Positions 18,001 to 25,056 of a DNA stretch of 35,937 nt are shown in pieces (position 1 is the stretch's first letter; every line of letters begins with the position of its first letter). Source of the stretch: Thermomicrobiales bacterium (GTDB lineage: Bacteria > Chloroflexota > Chloroflexia > Thermomicrobiales > UBA6265); NCBI GenBank assembly GCA_020853615.1, contig JADYYO010000016.1, forward strand, positions 1 to 35,937, written 5' to 3'. Both the position numbers and the translations under genes were made by a program. The notes below the pieces were generated by a model. It worked only from the letters and a program-made list of their open reading frames with translations. It searched no databases and was not told the origin of the DNA.

Positions 18001-18522
18001 GGCAGCGCGATCGGCCGCGCGCCGCTCCCGCGAGCGCTCGTGCCGCTGGCCGCGCGCCCGCGCCGCCGCGCGATCGCTCTTGTCGCGCTTCCCCTGCTGG
18101 GCGGGTCTCTTCGCGCCCCGCGTTCCGCGCGCTTTCGCCTTTTTCGCCTGCTTCGCCTGCTTCGCGCGCTTCCCCTTCTTCGCCTGCTTCGCGCGCTTCG
18201 TCGATGTCGCCTTCTTTGCCGACCGGGCTCCCCGCTTCGTGCCGGTGGCCGTCCCCCGGCGCTTCTGCCCCTTGCCATCGCGCTCGCCGCGCTGCCCCGT
18301 GCCGTTGGCGTGGCTCGCCCCGTGGGCGTCGCGCGGCGGCTGATGGCGCGAGAGGGCGGCGGGGACCGGGCCGGTGGCAAGGACGAGGACGACGACGAGG
18401 AGCCAGGCGGCGGCGTGCGCGAGCACGCGCCGCGCCACTCCACGTACGGAGGCGCGGATCGGGGCTGGCCGCCCGACCCCGCGTCCGTCCCCGCCGCGCC
18501 CCGGTCGTTCCTTCGTCGTCAT
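15019..18522 (-). CDS. Giant low-complexity exported/surface protein: signal anchor, Lys/Arg-rich segment, Pro/Ala/Thr-rich disordered region, C-terminal Ig-like (NEW3/CARDB-like) domain
   Basis: 1167 aa from ATG at 18522. N-terminal hydrophobic helix VLAHAAAWLLVVVLVLATGPVPAAL; KKATSTKRAKQAKKGKRAKQAKQAKKAKARGTRGAKR; C-terminal ALTVDQEVRPGEPSQYRFQVTNTASAPVTVRPSAG...LTLGPGQRVVVIVEVTTPGNARVGDRNTISLDL. Opposite-strand ORFs here are biased shadows. Confidence 0.75.
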   Translation of the reverse strand: MTTKERPGRGGDGRGVGRPAPIRASVRGVARRVLAHAAAWLLVVVLVLATGPVPAALSRHQPPRDAHGASHANGTGQRGERDGKGQKRRGTATGTKRGARSAKKATSTKRAKQAKKGKRAKQAKQAKKAKARGTRGAKRPAQQGKRDKSDRAAARARGQRHERSRERRAADRAAVEAPRPTDPVAEDLTPVEGDAVAAARRDRMLMPEGEAAADPAATHPLQTPQPRLADEQPPAQKEERSAAPGPERGRNRDGAEADSGSARDGAPSAETPSSSSASGRRGKRQRKQQNPRPALARATEAAPTGVLNDIADSEPREASGRGTAPAQASAAQTGRDDASELRERARATTAADDARKSTVEPEIGILPDPADDTARGASAPEGERIPTGEERGQDRGANGPEDVAVASAREDFAPGPVLGAAEAASTTRDHDAEGMSQQRQAEPEQAVEAMRTRELPAESMRTDGEEATPTAIPVTAPRLTPTPYVSPILIEPAGDAIAPAPASRPRPAPMPAPPAVASAPVVATATPASPAAREAETAALAPMSQPLPAPLADEEAAGLVPAATPAPAPSAERESESSMADRDVMELSLPGAPVATLPTPSSLSAPPRGAPRDVGDADAAESEPGGIEHAPPPVGTPAIPAAVLDPEGTPPPPPVETAPPSAIAGEPGEQGDADADPAGALPTNSGLAVLPSPPAPATAAPSLPTGDAPSIVVGTPTLPPAAETVTPIPTPDLLLPSVDAGADDGAMVGTPVALLDPPFAATPAPSPSSGPEPTIVPSPSAMESVATPAATASADPSPAHPAPPAATPVSAATSAPDVRIAPTSAPLPTLVPTATPSPPAAIPPGPGPATPVPGTTPTVAVGIAPGEPEAALAPRAATARPTPLPAAPPVAPKHRDAMRTGAEIAAVAVATAADTTDTEPTIMGLEQEQTAAPPSPVAEATATSTAESEPASPAQIELAPAAAVPDATPALEGFPPGTSVPEAAELAPELPATGEAAPPVDLAPEDGEPAGATPEAVAAIPEAGPIASPEPSPNATVSPPGPEAIAVAALTVDQEVRPGEPSQYRFQVTNTASAPVTVRPSAGNSLPGWRGEIVQREGPAWQGDELTLGPGQRVVVIVEVTTPGNARVGDRNTISLDLVPIEEAAAPIEPPRVGPIREPNLEGVDAA

Positions 18523-18556
18523 GGCCGCGTCCTCATGGCGTCCCGGCGTCCCCTCG

Positions 18557-19618
18557 CTACCAGCGCGGCTGCCTGCTGCGCACGAGGAGGAGCGCAAGGA
18601 GGAGGGCGATCAGGCCGAGCAGCCCGGCGATGAGGTAGAGCATCCAGGGCTGGATCGGCGCGGCGGCGGGCAGCGCGGCAGGTGCAGCAACTCGCGACTC
18701 CTCGCCCGGCGCGGGCTGCGCGACCGGCGCGTCGTCGCTGACGGTGAGCGTGCCGCTGTAGCGGGCGATCTTGTCGTTGGCGTAGCGCAGCTCGACCTCG
18801 ACGCCATAGTCGCCGCCCTGCGGGACGCCCGGCCAGGCGACGGGGTAGGTGATGCCGGAGCCGGTGATGAAGGTGCCGAGCTCGATCGGCTCGCTCAGGA
18901 TGGGGGTCGCCTCGGCGTTGCTCAATGTCACCGACCCTTTCGGCCAGAGGAAGGTGTCGCCGTCGTTGCGGATGGCGATGCCGAGCTTCGTCCCGCTCGG
19001 CTGCTCGAGCGCGCTCGCCCCGGTGATCGTCAGCGAGGGGGTCCATGCGCCCGGCACATCGACCTCGACCCCGATGACGTAGCGCGGCTGCACGATGATG
19101 GAGGCGCCGGCGCTCGCGTCGCCAGCCGTTGGCGTCCCCGCCCGCTCGACCGGAATAAAGGCCGCGATGCCAGCGAGATACTGGCCGGGCGTCGTCTCCT
19201 TCGGCACCTGCACCGCAAAGTGGACGAGCGCCTCTTCACCCGGCGCGAGGGAGATCCGCGATTCGTCCAGGCTGAGCCACGCGCCGGCGGCAGCCGGTTC
19301 GATATCCGAGGGGCTGTACGCGGTTCCGCCGAGTTGCGCCGTGTCGGCATCGACCGTGGCAAATTCGACCGTCACCGGTTCGTCGTCCGGATTCCGCAGC
19401 CGGATGCTTCCGGTCGCCTCGGCCCCGGCGGCAAGCTCGTAGACGAAATAGCCCTTCGCGGTGATTCCGGGATCGGCCTGGGGCTCCGGAGCGATCTCCA
19501 GCCCGCTCGCCACCGGCGTACTGGTCGGAGTGGCGACGGCGGTTTCCTGCGCGGGGATGCGAGCCGGCGTGGCGAAGAGGGCAAAGAGCGCGAGAGCGAG
19601 GGGAACAAGGCGACGCAT
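18557..19618 (-). CDS. DUF916-like (WxL-associated) surface protein with C-terminal TM anchor
   Basis: Signal peptide MRRLVPLALALFALFATPARIPAQ. GYFVYELAAGAEATGSIRLRNPDDEPVTVEFATVDADTAQ...WLSLDESRISLAPGEEALVHFAVQVPKETTPGQYLAGIAAFIPVE resembles DUF916. C-terminal MLYLIAGLLGLIALLLALLLVRSRQPRW. Confidence 0.72.
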   Translation of the reverse strand: MRRLVPLALALFALFATPARIPAQETAVATPTSTPVASGLEIAPEPQADPGITAKGYFVYELAAGAEATGSIRLRNPDDEPVTVEFATVDADTAQLGGTAYSPSDIEPAAAGAWLSLDESRISLAPGEEALVHFAVQVPKETTPGQYLAGIAAFIPVERAGTPTAGDASAGASIIVQPRYVIGVEVDVPGAWTPSLTITGASALEQPSGTKLGIAIRNDGDTFLWPKGSVTLSNAEATPILSEPIELGTFITGSGITYPVAWPGVPQGGDYGVEVELRYANDKIARYSGTLTVSDDAPVAQPAPGEESRVAAPAALPAAAPIQPWMLYLIAGLLGLIALLLALLLVRSRQPRW

Positions 19619-19694
19619 GAACTGCTCCAGGAGGGGATGGGAGGGACCGCTGGCCCGCGGCCCCTCCACGACTCGGCGACGCGGGCCGAGCCTG

Positions 19695-20288
19695 CTATTG
19701 ACCTGCTCCGGTGGGGCCAACGGCCAATGTCAGCGAGATGACGCTGGTGTACGTATCTGCCTTGACATCGCCCGGGAGGCTCAAGGTGAGCCCAGCCGGA
19801 TCGAAGTCGTACGTACCCATGCCTGTATCCGCCGCGGCACTGGCGATCTGGATAGGGCCATCGTCGATGACGCTCGACCCCGAGGGAAGGATGGAGGGTG
19901 CGGGCGACGCGACCCCGGCCTTCGCCTTCACGGTCGGCTTGGCTAATTGCAGCGAACCAGTCGCCAGCGTATTCCCAGTGTCGACGTTCTTGAACTGGCT
20001 CGCCTCGATGGTCACCTGCCAGCCCGCTCCGGTCCCGGTCAGGTCGGAGACGCTGAACCCGCCCAACTCGGCGGCCGTGTTTTGAGCAAGACCAGTGACG
20101 TTCACATCATCGAAGTTCGTTGTGCCGGTGGGATCGGTGATCGTCCGGAATCCCGGCTTGACCGTGGCGGTCGTGGTGGCCGATGCGCTCAGGTCATCGG
20201 CCGCGACTGCCGGGGTCACCAGCAGCAGGCTCAGCGCCGCCGCGCCAACCATTCCCAGCAGTGGGTGGCGCTTCCTTCGCTCGAACAT
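19695..20288 (-). CDS. WxL-domain-like secreted surface protein
   Basis: Signal peptide MFERRKRHPLLGMVGAAALSLLLVTPAVAADD. C-terminal MGTYDFDPAGLTLSLPGDVKADTYTSVISLTLAVGPTGAGQ matches the WxL-domain end in layout, but has no Trp at the signature position. Confidence 0.68.
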   Translation of the reverse strand: MFERRKRHPLLGMVGAAALSLLLVTPAVAADDLSASATTTATVKPGFRTITDPTGTTNFDDVNVTGLAQNTAAELGGFSVSDLTGTGAGWQVTIEASQFKNVDTGNTLATGSLQLAKPTVKAKAGVASPAPSILPSGSSVIDDGPIQIASAAADTGMGTYDFDPAGLTLSLPGDVKADTYTSVISLTLAVGPTGAGQ

Positions 20289-20391
20289 GAGAGTTCCTTT
20301 CGCGCGCCCCTTCAGCGCGCTTGGCGTTCCCAGCTCCGGCCGGGCCGCCCGGCCGGGATCCTGCACGGATGCCTGGGAAATGAATGGACGC

Positions 20392-20410
20392 TTCCCGGAA
20401 GTTCCAGGAA
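20392..20410. promoter_or_regulatory. Candidate operator: two TTCCNGGAA palindromes with 10-bp period
   Basis: TTCCCGGAA-G-TTCCAGGAA, about 104 bp upstream of the WxL-like ATG, in the divergent intergenic region. Confidence 0.4.
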
Positions 20411-20593
20411 TCGTGAAGATTCTGCCTCTCCGCGCGCCGCAGGGGCGTGGCAGCGCGGATCGCCCGCGTTGCAAGTTCATGCCAATCGGCGAGGAACCGC
20501 GCTGATCTCGCGCGTAGGGAAGCCAGCGGGCACGCCGGGCGTAGCGCGATTTATCAAATCGTCACCCAAAAGTCCCGTTCTGATAAGCATTGA

Positions 20594-20623
20594 TTGAGCA
20601 AGACATAAGCTTAGTGCTACTAT
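20594..20623 (+). promoter_or_regulatory. Possible sigma70-like promoter for the GAF kinase/regulator operon
   Basis: TTGAGC - 18 nt - TACTAT in an unusually AT-rich stretch. Would put transcription start just upstream of the ATG at 20754. Confidence 0.3.
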
Positions 20624-20753
20624 GGTAGAGGAGTCACATCCCGGCGGATTCGCTGAGCGCCTCTCTCGTGCATCGCACTTCGCTCCGCATCCTGTCGTGC
20701 CCCGCGGCGGGTGGAGAGCCGCGAGGCAAGCGGAACCGAGGGAGTTTGGAGGC

Positions 20754-22400
20754 ATGGTCGCCGGGGACCGCGATCCGGGGAACCAGAGGAGCCAGGATAT
20801 TGCGGCCTACGAGGCCGCGCTCACTATCGCCGAGGAGACCACACCGGGCGCCGTGCTGCAGCGCGTCGTCGATCTGGCGCGCAGGGTCGTTCCCGCCCGC
20901 TACGCGGCGCTCGGCGTCGCCGATGACTCGGGGCGCATCTGCCAGTTCATGACCTCGGGCATCACCCCTGAGGAACGAGCGAGGTTCGGGCCGATTCCCG
21001 AGGGGCACGGGCTGCTGCGCGAGCTGATCGAGCAGCGCGTGCCGCTCCTCATCCCCGATATCGCCGCCGACCCGCGCTCGGTCGGCTTCCCTCCCGGCCA
21101 CCCCCCGATGCGCACCCTCATCGGCGTGCCGCTCGTCCTCGGCGAACGGGTGCTAGGGAATCTCTATCTGACCGAGCGCCTCGATGGCGAGCCATTCGAC
21201 GTGCGCGACCTGCAGGCGCTCCAGATCCTCGCGGTCCACGCCGCCGCGGCCATCGACCGGGCGAGCGCCTATCAGCGCGTCGAGGCGCAGCGCGACCAGC
21301 TCCGCATCATCCTCGACAGCCTGCCAGCCGGTGTCCTCATCGTCACCGCGCCCGACGCCCGGATCGAGCTGACCAACCGGGCCCTGACGACCATGCTCTT
21401 TGGGCCCGCGTCGCCGCCTGGCCGCCTGCCGGTCTATGGCCGCGATCTGCGCCTCCTGCAGAGCGACGGCACGCCGCTGTTGCACGATGAGCGGCCGTCG
21501 GTCCGCGCCCTGAAGGGGGAGGTGCTGCACAATCAGCAGTTCCTGGTCGAGAGCGGCCGCGTCCAGCATATCCCGGTCCTGACTCAGGCGATGCCCCTCC
21601 CCAATGCCAGCGGTGAAGTGGAGCGGGCGGTCCTCGTTTTCCAGGACATCACGCGGCTGCGCGAGGCGGAGCAACTCAAGGACGACTTCCTCTCGCTCGT
21701 CTCGCACGAGGTGCGCACGCCGCTGACGACCATTCACGGCGGGGCCCATCTCCTCCTCGATCAGGGTGAGGCGCTGAGCGAGCAGACCCGCCATGAGCTC
21801 CTTTGCGACATCGTCGAGGAGAGCAACCGGCTCGACCGGATGATGGCCAACATGCTGGTCCTGACCGACGTGATGGCCGGCCGGTTGGCGCCGCGCACCG
21901 AGCCGCTGCTGGTGGAGCCGCTGGCGCGCGAGGTCGCCGCCGACGTCGCCGAGCGCGCCCCGGATCACACCTTCGTCGTCGAGATGCCGCGCGGCATGCC
22001 GGCAGCGGAAGGGGATCCCGAACTGCTGTCGCAGGTGCTCCACAACCTTTACGAAAATGCCGTCAAATACTCCCCGGATGGCGGCCAGATTCGCACCACC
22101 GCGCGCAGCAACGGCTGCACCGTCACGATCGAGGTGGCGGATCAGGGAATCGGCCTCGACCCGGGGGATGTCGACCAGGTCTTCGAGCGCTTCTACCGGA
22201 CCGGCTCGCACGGCGGCGTGCGCGGCACCGGTCTCGGGCTCTACCTCAGCCGCCACCTCGTGCAGGCGCAGGGTGGCAAGATCGCGGCCTGGTCCGCGGG
22301 GCACGGCAAAGGGTCGGTTTTCACCATCACGCTGCCGGCCGCGCGGGAGTGGGCAGACAGCCTGGAGGAGCAACTCGCCGCGACCGCGAATCCGAGGTAA
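20754..22400 (+). CDS. Soluble GAF(-PAS) sensor histidine kinase with DevS/DosS-like GAF
   Basis: Preferred ATG at 20754 with GGAG upstream (frame open from 20622). GAF: RRVVPARYAALGVADDSGRICQFMTSGITPEERARFGPIPEGHGLL...VGFPPGHPPMRTLIGVPLVLGERVLGNLYLTE. HisKA: FLSLVSHEVRTPLTTIHGGAHLLL. HATPase: GTGLGLYLSRHLVQAQGG. Confidence 0.93.
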   Translation: MVAGDRDPGNQRSQDIAAYEAALTIAEETTPGAVLQRVVDLARRVVPARYAALGVADDSGRICQFMTSGITPEERARFGPIPEGHGLLRELIEQRVPLLIPDIAADPRSVGFPPGHPPMRTLIGVPLVLGERVLGNLYLTERLDGEPFDVRDLQALQILAVHAAAAIDRASAYQRVEAQRDQLRIILDSLPAGVLIVTAPDARIELTNRALTTMLFGPASPPGRLPVYGRDLRLLQSDGTPLLHDERPSVRALKGEVLHNQQFLVESGRVQHIPVLTQAMPLPNASGEVERAVLVFQDITRLREAEQLKDDFLSLVSHEVRTPLTTIHGGAHLLLDQGEALSEQTRHELLCDIVEESNRLDRMMANMLVLTDVMAGRLAPRTEPLLVEPLAREVAADVAERAPDHTFVVEMPRGMPAAEGDPELLSQVLHNLYENAVKYSPDGGQIRTTARSNGCTVTIEVADQGIGLDPGDVDQVFERFYRTGSHGGVRGTGLGLYLSRHLVQAQGGKIAAWSAGHGKGSVFTITLPAAREWADSLEEQLAATANPR

Positions 22401-22405
22401 TTGGC

Positions 22406-23107
22406 ATGGTGCGCAAGACGCTGATCCTGATCGTCGACGACGAGCCGGCCATCGTCCGCCTCGTGCGGGCCAAGTTGCAGGCCGACGGCTACGCGGTGGT
22501 GACGGCCAGCCGGGGCGAAGCGGCCATCGAGTTACTGGAGGAGACCCGGCCCGATCTCATCATCCTCGACCTGATGATGCCCGGCATGGGCGGGTTCGAG
22601 ACGCTGCGCCGGATTCGCTCGCGCGGGCAGATCCCGGTCATCATGCTGACGGCGCGGGCCGGCGATGCCGACAAGCTGAAGGGCCTGCAGGGCGGCGCCG
22701 ACGACTACGTCACCAAGCCGTTCAACCCGGACGAGCTGGCGGCGCGCGTGGCGGCGGTGCTGCGGCGGGTGACCGGCGGCGGGACGGGGAACGAGCAGGG
22801 CATCCTGCGCTACCCCGGCGTCGAGATCGATCTGGAGCGCCGCCGCGTGCTGGTCGCCGGCGACGAGGTCCGCCTCAGCCGGACGGAGTGGGCGCTCCTC
22901 GAGCAACTGGCGGCGAACGCCGGGCGCGTCATGCTGCACAGCGAGCTTCTGACGCGCATCTGGGGCCCGGAGTTCCGCGACGAGGCGTCGTATCTGCGGA
23001 CCTGGGTCAGCCGCCTGCGGGCGAAGCTGAAGCCCAACCCCGGCACCAACGCGCTGATCACTACTTTCCCGGCCATCGGCTACCGCCTCGAACCACCGGG
23101 CGACTAG
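22406..23107 (+). CDS. OmpR/PhoB-family response regulator
   Basis: Receiver (ILIVDDEPAIVRLVRAKLQADGYAVVTASRG...LIILDLMMPGMGGFETLRRIR...VIMLTARAGDADKLKGLQGGADDYVTKPFNPDELAARVAAVLRR) plus winged helix (VRLSRTEWALLEQLAANAGRVMLHSELLTRIWGPEF...YLRTWVSRLRAKL...GYRLEPPGD). Confidence 0.96.
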   Translation: MVRKTLILIVDDEPAIVRLVRAKLQADGYAVVTASRGEAAIELLEETRPDLIILDLMMPGMGGFETLRRIRSRGQIPVIMLTARAGDADKLKGLQGGADDYVTKPFNPDELAARVAAVLRRVTGGGTGNEQGILRYPGVEIDLERRRVLVAGDEVRLSRTEWALLEQLAANAGRVMLHSELLTRIWGPEFRDEASYLRTWVSRLRAKLKPNPGTNALITTFPAIGYRLEPPGD

Positions 23108-23166
23108 GCTCTACCCGGGCCGGTGACAGTGGCCCTCGGAGCCGATCTCGCGGGATTGCTCCGTTA

Positions 23167-23594
23167 CTAACGGGCTTCATCCTCCAACCGCGTTAGAAAC
23201 TCGCGCGGGGAGAGGATGGCGACGCCGCGAAAGGCGCCAACCGCGCGCAGCTTGCGGTCGCCGGTAACGAGGTAGGAAGCGCGGCAGGCAACGGCGGTGG
23301 CGAGGATCAGGTCGTCCTCGGGGTGCGTGGCCACGCCTACCACCTCGACCGTGAGAGGCGCTACGATCGCCGTAGAGCGCAGCAGCGCGAGCGCCTCCGC
23401 GCGCTCCGCAGGGAAGAAGCGAACGGCCGGCCCAGTAGGGATCGCGCCACGCCTCGACCAACTCGGCGAGGATGGGCTCGGAGACGGCCAGGCGGTAGGC
23501 CTCGGCTCGCCACAGGTCAATGAGGCTGGCGGGCACGCCGCCGCGCGGGGAAGCCGGAAACCAGGGCGTTGGTGTCCAGGACGGCAACGATCAC
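23167..23594 (-). pseudogene. PIN-domain (VapC-like) toxin disrupted by two frameshifts
   Basis: PIN segments lie in three frames: VIVAVLDTNALVSGF (GTG at 23594), PRGGVPASLIDLWRAEAYRLAVSEPILAELVEAWRDPYWAG, and GPAVRFFPAERAEALALLRSTAIVAPLTVEVVGVATHPEDDLILATAVACRASYLVTGDRKLRAVGAFRGVAILSPREFLTRLEDEAR*. Confidence 0.8.
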
Positions 23595-23920
23595 GCGGAG
23601 CCGGCCGCAGGCACGCGCTGTCGCAGGCGTTCGCGGGCCTCGGCCACCGAGCGTTCGGCCTCCCGCTCGATCTCTTCCGCCGGGACGTCGGCGAAGGCCT
23701 CCCGCAGGCGATCGATCACGGCGAAGCGCTCTTCCCGCTCCCGCTCGAGCCGGGCGAAGCGCTCCAGGTCGTCCATCGAGATGATGGCCGCGACCGGGAT
23801 GCCGCTCTTCTCCACCAGCACGCGGGTCTCCTTGCGGTAGACCTGAGTCATGACGCGGGAGCGGGCGTTCTTGACCTCGGAGATCGTCATCGTCCTGGTT
23901 ACGGGTTCGTGCTCGCGCAC
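23591..23920 (-). CDS. Phd/YefM-type antitoxin
   Basis: 109 aa. TMTISEVKNARSRVMTQVYRKETRVLVEKSGIPVAAIISMDDLERFARLEREREERF. Its TGA overlaps the GTG of the toxin remnant (GTGA). Confidence 0.82.
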   Translation of the reverse strand: MREHEPVTRTMTISEVKNARSRVMTQVYRKETRVLVEKSGIPVAAIISMDDLERFARLEREREERFAVIDRLREAFADVPAEEIEREAERSVAEARERLRQRVPAAGSA

Positions 23921-24081
23921 GGCATTCCCTTTCGTCTGGGCCTAAATGGTGCACGTCGGGGCATCATGGGCCTCTTCTCCATCAACCGGCGGGCGTTTCA
24001 ACACGGCGGCAGGCCGCGCCGCGCGATGTTATGCACTGCTCTCTGCCCTAGTCTCAACTACAGACCGGCCGCGAGGACGTG

Positions 24082-24477
24082 TCAGCGCGGCTGGTAGAGC
24101 CGGAGTTCGGCGATGCGCGCAAAGTGGCGCGTGTTACGGGTTAGCAGCGTTGGGTCGCGCTGCAGCGCGGTGGCGGCGATCAGCAGGTCGAGGTCGGGGA
24201 TAAGCTGGCCCCGGCGGCGCAGATCGGCCCGGAGGTAGGCGAAGCGTTCCTTGGTGGGATCGTCGAGTGGGAGCAGGGCGAGGCGGGCCAGGAAGCGGCG
24301 AACGCGCGCCAACTCCGTCGCGGGATCCGGTGCGCCAACGGCGCCTTCGAAGAGTTCACCGTAAGAGACGATGCTGACGGCCAGGCCGTCGTCGCGGAGT
24401 TGGGCCATCAGGTTGACCGCTGTAGGGACGCCGAGGAAGGCATCGATCAGCCAGTCGGAGTCGATCAGATAGCTCAC
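24082..24477 (-). CDS. PIN-domain ribonuclease toxin (VapC family)
   Basis: 131 aa. MSYLIDSDWLIDAFLG...VSIVSYGELFEGAV...LIPDLDLLIAATALQRDPTLLTRNTRHFARIAELRL retains the conserved acidic residues. Confidence 0.9.
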   Translation of the reverse strand: MSYLIDSDWLIDAFLGVPTAVNLMAQLRDDGLAVSIVSYGELFEGAVGAPDPATELARVRRFLARLALLPLDDPTKERFAYLRADLRRRGQLIPDLDLLIAATALQRDPTLLTRNTRHFARIAELRLYQPR

Positions 24478-24752
24478 GGGCGGTCGATGGGGCGCGTCTC
24501 TTCCTCACGCCCACGGTAGATGAGCTCCTTCATTCGCTCCCCCTCTTCCGGGGTGAGCGTGCCGGCGATCTCGCACAGGCCTTCCAGAACGGCCTCGGGG
24601 TCGTAATCGGCCCACGGATCATCGGCATCGCGGGTGATGCGGAAGCGCGCGGCGCCCCGCACCAGAACGACCGGCTCGCCCTCGGCCTCGTCCAGGGCGC
24701 GGCCGAGTTCGCTATCCGGATCGATGGTGATGGTCAGGGGTGCTTTCGCCAT
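24474..24752 (-). CDS. Antitoxin paired with the downstream PIN toxin
   Basis: MAKAPLTITIDPDSELGRALDEAEGEPVVLVRGAARFRITRDADDPWADYDPEAVLEGLCEIAGTLTPEEGERMKELIYRGREEETRPIDRP. Overlaps the toxin start (ATGA). Confidence 0.78.
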   Translation of the reverse strand: MAKAPLTITIDPDSELGRALDEAEGEPVVLVRGAARFRITRDADDPWADYDPEAVLEGLCEIAGTLTPEEGERMKELIYRGREEETRPIDRP

Positions 24753-24931
24753 GGCCAGGAGACCTCCTCGCTCGGCAGGATAGCAAAATGCACATGACGC
24801 TCCCGACATTCGAGATCGCCGTGCCAGCGTAATCGGCAGGGCGTCAGTCGCCCGGCTCTGCGCCCCCGATGGCATGCTGCACTACCGGAACCTATACGGC
24901 GCTCATGTTCGGTTTCGTCTCTCCTTAACTT

Positions 24932-24968
24932 GGCGAGGAATCTCGCCGCGCAACGTTGTTGCGCTTTT
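24932..24968 (+). terminator. Tandem hairpins followed by a T-tract (intrinsic terminator/attenuator candidate)
   Basis: GGCGAG-gaat-CTCGCC immediately followed by GCGCAAC-gtt-GTTGCGC then TTTTGTAATCTTTT, upstream of the PPOX-family gene. Confidence 0.45.
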
Positions 24969-25056
24969 GTAATCTTTTCCTGGCTCGGCAGACGGGAATG
25001 CCATGCCCCATTCGCTACAGTGGCAGCGGTCACTGCACGGGCCGGAAGGAGCCGCA

